NCBI RefSeq assembly: GCF_022758885.1
Contig: NZ_JALEBH010000001.1
Location: forward strand, 1,612,001-1,676,000
Reading direction: 5' to 3'
DNA: 64,000 nucleotides
Origin: Sphingobium sp. BYY-5
GTDB taxonomy: Bacteria > Pseudomonadota > Alphaproteobacteria > Sphingomonadales > Sphingomonadaceae
Part shown: positions 19,624 to 28,156 of the stretch, in pieces
Numbering within the stretch: position 1 is the first letter of the stretch
Layout of the letters: every line of letters starts with the position of its first letter
The notes under the pieces: model-generated
What the model was told of the DNA's origin: nothing
The model's input: the letters and a program-made list of their open reading frames with translations, nothing else
Database searches by the model: none
Made by a program: the position numbers and the translations under genes

Positions 19624-21014
19624 CCGACCTCATACAGTCCCCAGCGGCGCCCGGCGAACACCAAAGGCACGAACACGCTGCGCAGCGCTCTATAACGACC
19701 TTCGCCCAGATCCTGCCGATAGGTGAAGAGGAAAAAGTCCCCCGCCCCGTCCAGCGCTCGGCGGGTCTGGCTGTCCATGAATATCTGCCGGTTGCGGGCA
19801 TGTTCCATATTCCATGCCCGCGCGTCCGGCCGCTGAGGCTGGCTACGCGCGCTGATATGGGTGGGCAGATAGCCGTTCATGTCGATCAGACAGCAGCCGA
19901 TGACCGCACTGTCCTCGCCCGTATGCCGGTCCAGCACCGGTCGCAGCACTGTGTCGGCGAACGGCGTGAAGCCGTTCATATATTGCGCCGGGTCCGACCG
20001 GTCGATCCGGCGATAGTCCGTGTCGAACAGCGCCTCGACGCTCAACCGCCCTTCGTCCAACGCCCCTTCGATCAGCGCGCGGACCTCCTCCGCCCCTTCC
20101 TCGGCCAGCGCGATATAGCGGCTGTTGCGCGTCTTCTGCGGTCCATGCGCCGTGGTGTTGAGCATGGCGTTGGCCATCCCCTCCAGTCCTTCGAGCTGTC
20201 CGCGCGCCGCATCGACCCGCGCCGCGCTCTCGTTCGAGGAACGGCTGAAATCGGCCAGCCCATGGCGCAGCGCCGCGACATCGCCGTCGGCCGCATCGGT
20301 GCAGGTGACGATCACCTCGGACCGCTCGCCGAACTGCGTCACCAGCGAGGCGATCTCCGCCATGCCGAGCCGTAGCCGGTCGATATGGGTGCCGGCTTCG
20401 CGCCCGCGCACGATATTGGCCTCCACCCCGCCGATCAGCCGCCGCGCATCGCGATCCAGTTGGCCCAGCTTGTCGCCCACCGACGCGGCGGACTCTCCCG
20501 CCTGCCCGGCCAGCCTCCGGATTTCTTCCGCCACGACGGCGAAGCCCAGCGTCGCCTCGCCGCCGCGCGCCGCCTCGATCGCGGCATTGATGCCCAGCAG
20601 GCGCGTCTGCCGCGCGATCGCGCCCAGATCCTCGGAAATGGAACCCACCGCCTCGATCACGGTCAGGAACTGGCGCAGATGCCCTTCCAGCCCGGTCACA
20701 TGCTCGACCAACCCCGCCACTTCGCCCAGCGACAGGCCGATCACTTCATGCCCATCGGCGATGATCCGTCCGGCGCGGCGGCTGGTCAGGCTCAATTCCT
20801 GCGCCGCCGCCACGCTTTCGGCCTGGCTCGCGGCCAGCATGTCCATATTGCGCTCCAGGTCCGTCAGGCGCGCGGCGTCACCCTGGATGCGACGGTTCAA
20901 CTCGCCCAGAAACCCAGCCGTCTCGCTGCACTGCAATGCTATGTCGCCCGACCGTTCCCCCAGGTCGGCCAACAAGTCCCTGTTTTCCAAGCTCGCCCCA
21001 CTTGCTGCGCTCAT
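19611..21014 (-). CDS. soluble methyl-accepting chemotaxis protein with a C-terminal sensor domain
   Basis: 467 residues with no transmembrane segment. The first half is a coiled coil carrying the MCP signalling tip (LLGINAAIEAARGGEATLGFAVVAEEIRRLAG). The last 140 residues form a separate domain with CCLIDMNGYLPTH, FLFTYRQDLGEGRYRALRSVFVPL and RRWGLYEVGYL, resembling the Cache/PAS-like modules found after the signalling domain in cytoplasmic receptors. It would sense an internal signal. No che genes are in the window. ATG at 21014 gives MSAASGASLENRD; longer starts would run into the divergent gene. Confidence 0.82.
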   Translation of the reverse strand: MSAASGASLENRDLLADLGERSGDIALQCSETAGFLGELNRRIQGDAARLTDLERNMDMLAASQAESVAAAQELSLTSRRAGRIIADGHEVIGLSLGEVAGLVEHVTGLEGHLRQFLTVIEAVGSISEDLGAIARQTRLLGINAAIEAARGGEATLGFAVVAEEIRRLAGQAGESAASVGDKLGQLDRDARRLIGGVEANIVRGREAGTHIDRLRLGMAEIASLVTQFGERSEVIVTCTDAADGDVAALRHGLADFSRSSNESAARVDAARGQLEGLEGMANAMLNTTAHGPQKTRNSRYIALAEEGAEEVRALIEGALDEGRLSVEALFDTDYRRIDRSDPAQYMNGFTPFADTVLRPVLDRHTGEDSAVIGCCLIDMNGYLPTHISARSQPQRPDARAWNMEHARNRQIFMDSQTRRALDGAGDFFLFTYRQDLGEGRYRALRSVFVPLVFAGRRWGLYEVGYLI

Positions 21015-21123
21015 CGATGGATTGTGACGGATTAACCATGCGCCGCAACACTTAAGATTCGGACAATCACCGATCGCCGCCGCGACTTGCATCAGCGCGC
21101 GCGCTGCCCGACAAGCATCAGCC

Positions 21124-22299
21124 ATGCTGCTCAACTTTCTCGACGCGCTCCGCGCCGCCGGCATCCCCGCCAGCATCAAGGAGCATCTGCTGCTGCTGGA
21201 AGCGCTCGACCGCGACGTCATCGCCCGCCGACCGGAGGATTTCTATTATCTCGCCCGCGCCACCTATGTGAAGGATGAGGGGCTGCTCGACCGCTTCGAC
21301 CAGGTTTTCGGGCAAGTCTTCAAGGGCGTGCTAGGCCAGGACGGGGTTGAGGCGGACATTCCCGAAGATTGGCTGCGCCTCGTCGCCGAGAAATTTCTCA
21401 CGCCCGAAGAGATGGAGAAGATCGAGGCGCTGGGCGATTGGGACGAGATCATGGATACGCTCCGCAAAAGGCTGGAGGAGCAGGAGGGCCGGCACCAGGG
21501 CGGCAATAAATGGATCGGCACCGGCGGCACTTCCCCCTTCGGCCATGGCGGCTATAATCCGGAGGGGGTGCGGATCGGCGGCGAAAGCCGTCACAAGCGC
21601 GCGATCAAGGTCTGGGAAAAGCGCGACTTCGCCAATCTCGACAGCACGAAGCAACTGGGTACCCGCAACATCAAGGTCGCATTGCGTCGCCTGCGCCGCT
21701 TCGCACGCGAAGGCGCGGCCGAGGAACTGGACCTGGACGAAACCATCCGGGGGACGGCGCGGCAGGGCTGGCTGGACATAAGGATGCGGCCGGAACGGCA
21801 TAATGCGGTCAAGCTGCTACTGTTCCTCGACGTGGGCGGATCGATGGACCCGTTCGTCACGCTGTGCGAGGAACTGTTCTCCGCCGCGACCAGCGAATTC
21901 AAGAATATGGAATTTTTCTACTTCCATAACTGCCTCTACGAAGGCGTGTGGAAGGATAATCGCCGCCGCTTTTCGGAACGGACCCCGACCTGGGACATCC
22001 TCCACAAATATGGCCATGACTATAAGGTGATCTTCGTCGGCGACGCGGCGATGAGCCCCTATGAGATCAGCCATCCCGGCGGTTCGGTCGAACATATGAA
22101 CGAGGAAGCGGGCGCCGTCTGGCTCCAGCGCATCGCCCACACCTATCCCGCCACCATCTGGCTCAATCCCTCGCCCGAAGCGCATTGGGGCTACAGCCAG
22201 TCCACCCGCCTCATCCGCGACCTGATGAACGACCGCATGTACCCGCTGACGATCGAAGGCATTGATGCGGCGATGCGGGAATTGACGCGGAAGCGGTGA
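21124..22299 (+). CDS. VWA-domain protein, CoxE-like
   Basis: 391 residues. The N-terminal half begins LLNFLDALRAAGIPASIKEHLLLLEALDRDV, typical of CoxE-like proteins. The C-terminal von Willebrand A domain has the variant MIDAS motif DVGGSMDPFV usual for this group, followed by VFVGDAAMSPYEI. Partners are MoxR ATPases such as the one at 16211. The divergent chemoreceptor gene starts 109 bases upstream. Confidence 0.87.
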   Translation: MLLNFLDALRAAGIPASIKEHLLLLEALDRDVIARRPEDFYYLARATYVKDEGLLDRFDQVFGQVFKGVLGQDGVEADIPEDWLRLVAEKFLTPEEMEKIEALGDWDEIMDTLRKRLEEQEGRHQGGNKWIGTGGTSPFGHGGYNPEGVRIGGESRHKRAIKVWEKRDFANLDSTKQLGTRNIKVALRRLRRFAREGAAEELDLDETIRGTARQGWLDIRMRPERHNAVKLLLFLDVGGSMDPFVTLCEELFSAATSEFKNMEFFYFHNCLYEGVWKDNRRRFSERTPTWDILHKYGHDYKVIFVGDAAMSPYEISHPGGSVEHMNEEAGAVWLQRIAHTYPATIWLNPSPEAHWGYSQSTRLIRDLMNDRMYPLTIEGIDAAMRELTRKR

Positions 22300-22328
22300 T
22301 CCGTTCCGTCAACGCTGTCCGTCCCCGC

Positions 22329-23018
22329 TCACCCCAGGATAAACTCCACCCCGGCATTGGCGTGAATGCCGGTGCAGTCGTAGATGGGCAGGACATTGGC
22401 CTTCACATCGACAATCAGTTCCAGTTCGGTGCAGGCCAGCACAACCGCCTGCACGTCCTGCTTGGCGATGTCGGTCAGTTCCGACTTCATGTAGCGCTCG
22501 GAATCGCGGCTCACCTTGCCCACGGTCAATTCGTCATAGACGATGCGGTCGATCCGTTCGGCCAGTTCCATGTCGGCGGGCAGCAGCGACACGCCATGCG
22601 CCACCAGCCGCTGGCGGTAGAATTTCTCGGTCATCACGTTGCGCGTGCCGATCAGCGCCGCTTTCTCGACGCCCTCGGCCTGCATCTTCCTGCCGACCAC
22701 CTCGGCGATATGGAGGATCGGGATATCGACCGCGCCCTGCACCCGGTCATAGACGCGATACATGGAGTTGGCGCAGATCAGCAGCGCTTCCGCGCCCGCC
22801 CCCTCCAGCCGCCGGGCCGCGTCGATCAACTGGACCGCCGCTATATCCCAGTCTTCCTCGGTCGCACAGCCCGCGACGGTGGCGAAGTCCAGGCTCTCGA
22901 TCAGCAACGGCGCGCTGTGCTGGCCGCCCTTGGCGCGATGCACGGCCTTGTTGATGATCTCATAATAGCGGGCGGTGGACGTCCAGCTTAGACCACCAAT
23001 CAGGCCGAGTTTGTGCAT
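22329..23018 (-). CDS. aspartate/glutamate racemase family protein with an altered active site
   Basis: 229 residues of the Asp/Glu racemase fold: MHKLGLIGGLSWTSTARYYE at the start and LACTELELIV near the end, with Cys196 as one catalytic base. The first catalytic motif, normally (C/T)NT(M/A)H, reads ICANSMYRV. The position next to Asn84 is Ala83 instead of Cys or Thr, and Tyr87 replaces His. Racemase activity is therefore doubtful; one-base chemistry or another reaction is possible. It is followed by nothing on the same strand. Confidence 0.8.
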   Translation of the reverse strand: MHKLGLIGGLSWTSTARYYEIINKAVHRAKGGQHSAPLLIESLDFATVAGCATEEDWDIAAVQLIDAARRLEGAGAEALLICANSMYRVYDRVQGAVDIPILHIAEVVGRKMQAEGVEKAALIGTRNVMTEKFYRQRLVAHGVSLLPADMELAERIDRIVYDELTVGKVSRDSERYMKSELTDIAKQDVQAVVLACTELELIVDVKANVLPIYDCTGIHANAGVEFILG

Positions 23019-23056
23019 ATCGCTCCGTTACTGGGACGATTTATGAATATACCCAA

Positions 23057-23161
23057 CCCCGTTCGGGCTGAGCCTGTCGAAGCCCCGTCCTTCCCCTATT
23101 AAGGAAGAACAGCCCTTCGACAAGCCTGTCCTGCGCTTGTCGAAGGACTCAGGGCGAACGG
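23057..23161. repeat. REP pair (class A) with an internal duplication
   Basis: CCCCGTTCGGGCTGAGCCTG at the left and ...GACTCAGGGCGAACGG at the right. The right arm contains the GCTTGTCGAAGG core twice, so one half looks duplicated. It lies between the racemase-like gene and the 3' end of pntB. Confidence 0.83.
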
Positions 23162-23181
23162 AAGCTGGATCAATCCGTCGT

Positions 23182-24603
23182 TTAGTGCGCCAGACCCTTC
23201 ACGATTTCCTCGACCATCTTCTTGGCGTCGGCCAGCAGCATCATGGTGTTGTCCATGTAGAAGACCTCATTATCGACGCCGGCATAGCCCGCGCCGCCCA
23301 TGGAGCGCTTCACGAACAGCACCGACTTGGCGTTGGCGACGTCCAGGATCGGCATCCCGTAGATGGGCGACGTCTTGTCGGTCTTGGCCGCCGGGTTGGT
23401 CACGTCATTGGCGCCGATGACGAAGGCGACATCGGCCTGGCCGAACTCGCTGTTGATGTCCTCCAGCTCGAACACCTCGTCATAGGGGACGTTCGCTTCG
23501 GCCAGCAACACGTTCATATGGCCGGGCATACGCCCCGCGACCGGATGGATCGCATATTTGACGCTGACGCCTTCCTTCTTGAGCAGGTCGGCCATCTCGC
23601 GCAGCGCGTGCTGCGCCTGGCTGACCGCCATGCCGTAACCCGGCACGATGATGACGCTGTCCGCCTGTTTCATCAGGAAGGCCGCGTCCTCCGCGCTGCC
23701 ACGCTTGTAGGGGCGGTCGATCGCCGCCGCGCCGCCGCCGGACGGTCCGGCCTCCGCACCGAAGCCGCCCGCGATCACGCTGATGAAGCTGCGGTTCATC
23801 GCCTTGCACATGATGTAGCTCAGGATCGCACCCGAAGACCCTACCAACGCGCCAGTGATAATCATCGCCGTATTGCCCAGGGTGAAGCCCATCGCTGCGG
23901 CAGCCCAGCCGGAATAGCTATTCAGCATCGACACGACGACCGGCATGTCCGCGCCGCCGATCGGGATGATGAGCAGGAAACCGATGATGAAGCTCAATGC
24001 CGTCACGGTCCAGAATATCCAGGGCGACTGATCCGTCACGAAATAGGCGATCAGCCCCAGGATCGCGGCCAGCATCCCCAGGTTGATGACATGGCGGCCG
24101 GGCAGCATGATCGGCTTGCCCGACATATTGCCGTTCAGTTTGAGGAAGGCGATGACCGATCCGGAGAAGGTGATCGCGCCGATCGCGACGCCCAGCCCCA
24201 TTTCGATCCGGCTGGCATTGTGGATCTCGTCCGTCAGCGGATCGAGAATGCCAAAGGCGCCGGGGTTCAGATAAGCGGCCGCGCCCACCAGCACGGCGGC
24301 CATGCCGACCAGGCTGTGGAAGGCCGCGACGAGCTGCGGCATCGCCGTCATCGCGATCCGCCGGGCGATGAGGAAGCCGATGCCGCCGCCCACGATGATG
24401 GCGCCGATAATCTCGGGCAGGCTCACTACGTCATGGGTATAGAGCGTCGTGGCGACGGCGATCGCCATGCCCGCCATGCCCATGCGGTTGCCGCGACGGC
24501 TGGTGGCGGGACTGGACAGCCCGCGCAACGCCAGGATGAAGAGGATGCCGGCGATCAGATAGGCCAGCGCCACGAAGGGAGAGACAGGAGCAAGCTCGTG
24601 CAT
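23182..24603 (-). CDS. pntB: NAD(P) transhydrogenase subunit beta
   Basis: 473 residues: about eight to nine membrane segments (domain II) followed by the NADP(H)-binding domain III with IIVPGYGMAVSQAQH, KYAIHPVAGRMPGHMNVLLAEANVPYD, and a C-terminal KRSMGGAGYAGVDN. It couples hydride transfer from NADH to NADP+ to proton entry, supplying NADPH. The ATG at 24603 overlaps the pntA2 stop by one base. Confidence 0.96.
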   Translation of the reverse strand: MHELAPVSPFVALAYLIAGILFILALRGLSSPATSRRGNRMGMAGMAIAVATTLYTHDVVSLPEIIGAIIVGGGIGFLIARRIAMTAMPQLVAAFHSLVGMAAVLVGAAAYLNPGAFGILDPLTDEIHNASRIEMGLGVAIGAITFSGSVIAFLKLNGNMSGKPIMLPGRHVINLGMLAAILGLIAYFVTDQSPWIFWTVTALSFIIGFLLIIPIGGADMPVVVSMLNSYSGWAAAAMGFTLGNTAMIITGALVGSSGAILSYIMCKAMNRSFISVIAGGFGAEAGPSGGGAAAIDRPYKRGSAEDAAFLMKQADSVIIVPGYGMAVSQAQHALREMADLLKKEGVSVKYAIHPVAGRMPGHMNVLLAEANVPYDEVFELEDINSEFGQADVAFVIGANDVTNPAAKTDKTSPIYGMPILDVANAKSVLFVKRSMGGAGYAGVDNEVFYMDNTMMLLADAKKMVEEIVKGLAH

Positions 24604-24887
24604 CACTTGCGCTCCTTCTTCTTGTACATGGCCAACATGCGTTCCGTCACGGCAAAGCCGCCGAAGATGTTGACCGATGCAAAGACCACCGCGACCAGCC
24701 CCAGCACCTTGGCCTCGATGCTGCCCGCCTCCGCCGACGCGACCAGCGCGCCGACGATGATGACGGATGAAATGGCGTTGGTGACAGCCATCAACGGCGT
24801 ATGGAGCGCCGGCGTCACCGACCAGACCACATAATAGCCGACGAAACACGCCAGCACGAAAATCGACAGGATGGCGATGAAGTCCAT
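24603..24887 (-). CDS. pntA2: NAD(P) transhydrogenase subunit alpha 2 (membrane part)
   Basis: 94 residues with three to four membrane helices (MDFIAILSIFVLACFVGYYVVW, HTPLMAVTNAISSVIIVGAL, VLGLVAVVFASVNIFGGFAVTERMLAMY). The TPLMAVTNAISS and VTERML motifs are those of the PntA C-terminal membrane domain, encoded separately in alphaproteobacteria. GGGGAGGAC precedes the ATG at 24887. Confidence 0.94.
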   Translation of the reverse strand: MDFIAILSIFVLACFVGYYVVWSVTPALHTPLMAVTNAISSVIIVGALVASAEAGSIEAKVLGLVAVVFASVNIFGGFAVTERMLAMYKKKERK

Positions 24888-24888
24888 T

Positions 24889-25206
24889 CTAGTCCTCCCC
24901 CAAAGATTGTTCCGCATCGCGCAGCGCATTGCGATAGCGCAGCACATGCCGTTCATAATGGTCGGCCTCGGCACAAGAACCGGGGCCATCGAGTCGGATG
25001 AAGCCGGCTTGTTCCCCGCTCCGCCGCACCAAGGCACGTTCAAGATCCTGATAGCGACGATCCAGCGCCGCCAGTTCAGCTTCTCGACTTGCCTCTCCAC
25101 AGATGCCGCTTCGCGCGCGCCAGCCTGCTTCATCGGCACGATCGAGCATCAATTTCGCCGGGGACGCACTCGCCGCTAGAGCAAGAGCGATACCCAGCGC
25201 GATCAT
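24889..25206 (-). CDS. small secreted hypothetical protein inside the pnt operon
   Basis: 105 residues: a signal-like N-terminus (MIALGIALALAASASPA) and a mature part rich in charged helical residues with two Cys (GICGEAS and GSCAEADHY). It overlaps the pntA1 stop by four bases and ends one base before the pntA2 start, so it is cotranslated. No domain recognised; the homologous region in most alphaproteobacteria has no gene here or a different short ORF. Function unknown. Confidence 0.62.
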   Translation of the reverse strand: MIALGIALALAASASPAKLMLDRADEAGWRARSGICGEASREAELAALDRRYQDLERALVRRSGEQAGFIRLDGPGSCAEADHYERHVLRYRNALRDAEQSLGED

Positions 25207-26324
25207 CCCAGCAACCGCTCGTTCACGACCTTCCCGCCCTGCGTCAGGCGGATGGCGTTGCCGATTTCCTCGTCCAGCACGGGCGCATTCTTATCCTTGT
25301 CCCAGAAGGCGGACAGGAAATTATACAGGTTGCGCGAGAAGAGCGCCGATGTGTCCGCCGCCAGCCGCGAAGGCACGTTGCGATGGCCGACGATCCTGAC
25401 GCCGTGGCGCTCGACCACCTCGCCCGCGACCGCGCCCTCGACATTGCCGCCCTGCTCGACCGCCAGGTCGACGATCACGCTGCCCGGCTTCATCGTCGCG
25501 ACCTGCGCGTCGGTGATGAGGCGCGGCGCGGGACGGCCGGGGATCAAGGCGGTGGTGATGACGATGTCCTGCTTGGCGATATGGCCCGACACCAGTTCCG
25601 CCTGCGCGGCCTTATACTCGTCCGACATCTCGGTGGCATAGCCGCCGCTGCCCTCACCCTCGATCCCCGCGACCTTCTCCACGAAGATCGCCTTGGCGCC
25701 GAGCGATTCGATCTGCTCCTTCGTCGCGGCCCGCACGTCGGTCGCGCTGACCTGCGCGCCCAGACGGCGCGCGGTGGCGATCGCCTGGAGGCCCGCGACG
25801 CCCACGCCCATGACGAAGACCTTGGCCGCCGACACCGTGCCGGCCGCCGTCATCATCATCGGGAAAGCCCTGCCATATTCGGAAGCCGCGTCGAGCACCG
25901 CCTTGTAACCGGAGAGGTTCGATTGCGAGGACAGGATATCCATCGACTGGGCGCGGGTGATGCGCGGCATGAACTCCATCGATAGCGCCTCAAACCCGGC
26001 AGCAGCATAAGCGTCGATGCGGGCACGATCACCAAATGGGTTAAGTCCTGCCGCGATCCATGCCCCCGACTTCGCTCCAGCCAGGCTTTCCGGGGCAGGC
26101 CCCTGCACGCCCAGGATGATGTCCGCGCCCGCCACCGTCGCGCCGCGATCGGCCACCGTCGCGCCGGCCGCCGCATAATCGGCATCGGCAATCGACGCCG
26201 TCAGCCCGGCCCCGGCCTCCACCGCCACATCGGCGCCCAATGCCTTGTACTTCTTCACGGTTTCAGGCGTTGCGGCGACCCGTCGTTCGCCTGCCGCCTG
26301 TTCCTTCACTATCGCTATTTTCAT
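25203..26324 (-). CDS. pntA1: NAD(P) transhydrogenase subunit alpha 1 (NAD-binding part)
   Basis: 373 residues, soluble domain I. MKIAIVKEQAAGERRVAATPETV starts the AlaDH/PNT N-terminal domain. The Rossmann motif is VMGVGVAGLQAIATARRLGAQVSATDVR. The RQD-loop-like segment SSQSNLSGYKAVLDAA contains conserved residues for hydride transfer. It binds NAD(H) and docks on PntA2/PntB at the cytoplasmic face. Confidence 0.96.
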   Translation of the reverse strand: MKIAIVKEQAAGERRVAATPETVKKYKALGADVAVEAGAGLTASIADADYAAAGATVADRGATVAGADIILGVQGPAPESLAGAKSGAWIAAGLNPFGDRARIDAYAAAGFEALSMEFMPRITRAQSMDILSSQSNLSGYKAVLDAASEYGRAFPMMMTAAGTVSAAKVFVMGVGVAGLQAIATARRLGAQVSATDVRAATKEQIESLGAKAIFVEKVAGIEGEGSGGYATEMSDEYKAAQAELVSGHIAKQDIVITTALIPGRPAPRLITDAQVATMKPGSVIVDLAVEQGGNVEGAVAGEVVERHGVRIVGHRNVPSRLAADTSALFSRNLYNFLSAFWDKDKNAPVLDEEIGNAIRLTQGGKVVNERLLG

Positions 26325-26360
26325 TCTTGTCGCACCCCCTCCTGATCCTGACTCTCAGCT

Positions 26361-26486
26361 TTAGCTGGAAATCAGCAGTACGACGATGGCCGCGACGACC
26401 ACGCTGGCGATGGTGCCCCATTTCATCACGCCGACAAAAGCATGATAGGTTTCGTTCGCGCTTTTTATCTGTCCTTCAGACGACAT
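26361..26486 (-). CDS. aa3-type cytochrome c oxidase subunit IV mini-protein
   Basis: 41 codons. Reverse translation gives MSSEGQIKSANETYHAFVGV followed by MKWGTIASVVVAAIVVLLIS: a short polar head with TYHAF, then KWG and one membrane helix. This is the pattern of the bacterial aa3 oxidase subunit IV family (TYxxFxxxxKWG). GGAAGAGGAG lies a few bases before the ATG at 26486. It sits just upstream of pntA1, as is common in sphingomonads, far from the other oxidase genes. Confidence 0.85.
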   Translation of the reverse strand: MSSEGQIKSANETYHAFVGVMKWGTIASVVVAAIVVLLISS

Positions 26487-26641
26487 ATTCGCTCCTCTTC
26501 CTCTGGTTCTCCGCGGGCCATCTCTTATCCTGTCGCCGCCGCCCCCTCAACCCGCCGGACCACAAGAAAATCTTTCGGAGTTAAGTCCACCTTTACCGCT
26601 GCCCATTACCATTGACCGCCGATTGCAATCGAGGGGTAGAA

Positions 26642-28090
26642 ATGGCGCGCGACGGCGTACCGATGCTGATGCTGATCGACGACGAACCGGCGCAACGGCG
26701 GCTGGTTTCGGCTCTCGCCGCGCGTGCCGGCTGGCGCACCATCTTCGCGCAGGATGGCGAAACCGCCATAGCGATGCTGGGTACGCAGGACGGAATGCGG
26801 CTCGATTCCATCCTGCTCGACCAGTGGAGTCCCGATTATGAGCCGGCTGGCCTGATCCGCGAGATTCGCGCGCGACGCCCGGCGCTCCCCATCCTGATCC
26901 TGACTGCCCATAATCATGTGGCGGGCGCGGTCGATGCGATGCGCGCGGGCGCGACGGATTATCTTGCCAAGCCGATCGCCCCGGAACGCCTGCTCGCCGC
27001 GCTCAACGCGACGCTGGCGGAAGGCGGTGCGGCAGGCGAACTGCGCCCGCTGACCGAAAAGATCACCGCCCCCCTCTCCTTCGAGGATGTGGTCGGTTCC
27101 GCCCCCCGGTTCCGCGCCGCGCTTGCGATCGCGGCCAAGGCGGCCCGCGCCCGCGCGCCCGTCCTGATCGAAGGCGAAAGCGGCGTCGGCAAGGATGTGA
27201 TCGCCCGCGCCATCCATGCCGCCTCGCCGCGCCACAAGCAGGCGATGGTCACGGTCAATTGCGGCGCCATGCCCGCCAACCTCGTCGAATCGGAACTGTT
27301 CGGCCATGAACGGGGCGCCTTCACCGGCGCCTTCGAACGCCATGTCGGCAAATTCGCCAGCGCCGACATGGGCACGATCTTCCTCGACGAGGTCAGCGAA
27401 ATGCCGCTCGATGCGCAGGTCAAACTGTTGCGCGTCCTGCAGGATGGCGAGGTGCAGCCAATCGGCGCACGCCAACCCGTACATGTCGACGTGCGCGTGA
27501 TCGCCGCCACCAACAAGCGGCTGATCGACCAGATCGAGGCGGGCCGCTTCCGTGAGGATCTCTATTACCGGCTCAACGTCGTCCAACTGACCATCCCGCC
27601 GCTGCGTGAGCGTATGGGCGACATTCCAGCGCTCTGCCGCCATCTGCTCGCCCGCATCGCGACCCAGCCGGGCCTGCGCGGCCTGGGCCTGACCGACGAT
27701 GCGCTTTCGCTGCTGATGCAGCATCCCTGGCCGGGCAATGTCCGCCAGTTGCAGAACGCCCTGTTCCGCGCCGCCATACTGTGCGAGGGCGACGCGCTGA
27801 CGCCACAGGATTTCCCGCAGATCGCCGCGCAGATCCGGATCGGGGAAGCCGCCGATCGCATCGCCGCCCGCCCGCGTGTCGTAGGCCAGCCCCATCGCGA
27901 CGGCGCCGGCATCACCCTGTTCGAAAGCGACGGCCATGTCCGCCAGCTTGCCGAGATCGAGGCCGATGTCATCCGCCTCGCCATCGGCCATTATCGCGGC
28001 CGGATGACCGAAGTCGCCCGGCGCCTGGGCATCGGGCGTTCCACCCTCTACCGCAAGCTCGCCGAACTGGGCATCGACAGCGCCGCTTGA
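26642..28090 (+). CDS. sigma54-dependent response regulator (REC-AAA+-Fis HTH)
   Basis: 482 residues. The receiver domain has the acidic pair IDDE, phosphoacceptor Asp60 (LLDQW) and Lys in YLAKPI. The AAA+ domain has Walker A GESGVGKD, the sigma54 contact loop GAFTGA, and Walker B TIFLDEVSEMP. The C-terminal Fis-type helix-turn-helix is MTEVARRLGIGRSTLYRKLAELG. It activates sigma54 promoters on phosphorylation. No sensor kinase is adjacent. ATG at 26642 follows GAGGGG; the upstream TTG at 26612 has no site. Confidence 0.93.
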   Translation: MARDGVPMLMLIDDEPAQRRLVSALAARAGWRTIFAQDGETAIAMLGTQDGMRLDSILLDQWSPDYEPAGLIREIRARRPALPILILTAHNHVAGAVDAMRAGATDYLAKPIAPERLLAALNATLAEGGAAGELRPLTEKITAPLSFEDVVGSAPRFRAALAIAAKAARARAPVLIEGESGVGKDVIARAIHAASPRHKQAMVTVNCGAMPANLVESELFGHERGAFTGAFERHVGKFASADMGTIFLDEVSEMPLDAQVKLLRVLQDGEVQPIGARQPVHVDVRVIAATNKRLIDQIEAGRFREDLYYRLNVVQLTIPPLRERMGDIPALCRHLLARIATQPGLRGLGLTDDALSLLMQHPWPGNVRQLQNALFRAAILCEGDALTPQDFPQIAAQIRIGEAADRIAARPRVVGQPHRDGAGITLFESDGHVRQLAEIEADVIRLAIGHYRGRMTEVARRLGIGRSTLYRKLAELGIDSAA

Positions 28091-28156
28091 ACCGGCTGTC
28101 GTGCAACCTTGGGCAACAGCGTTGAAATCTGTCCGCGCCTATGCTTTGGACGGATC

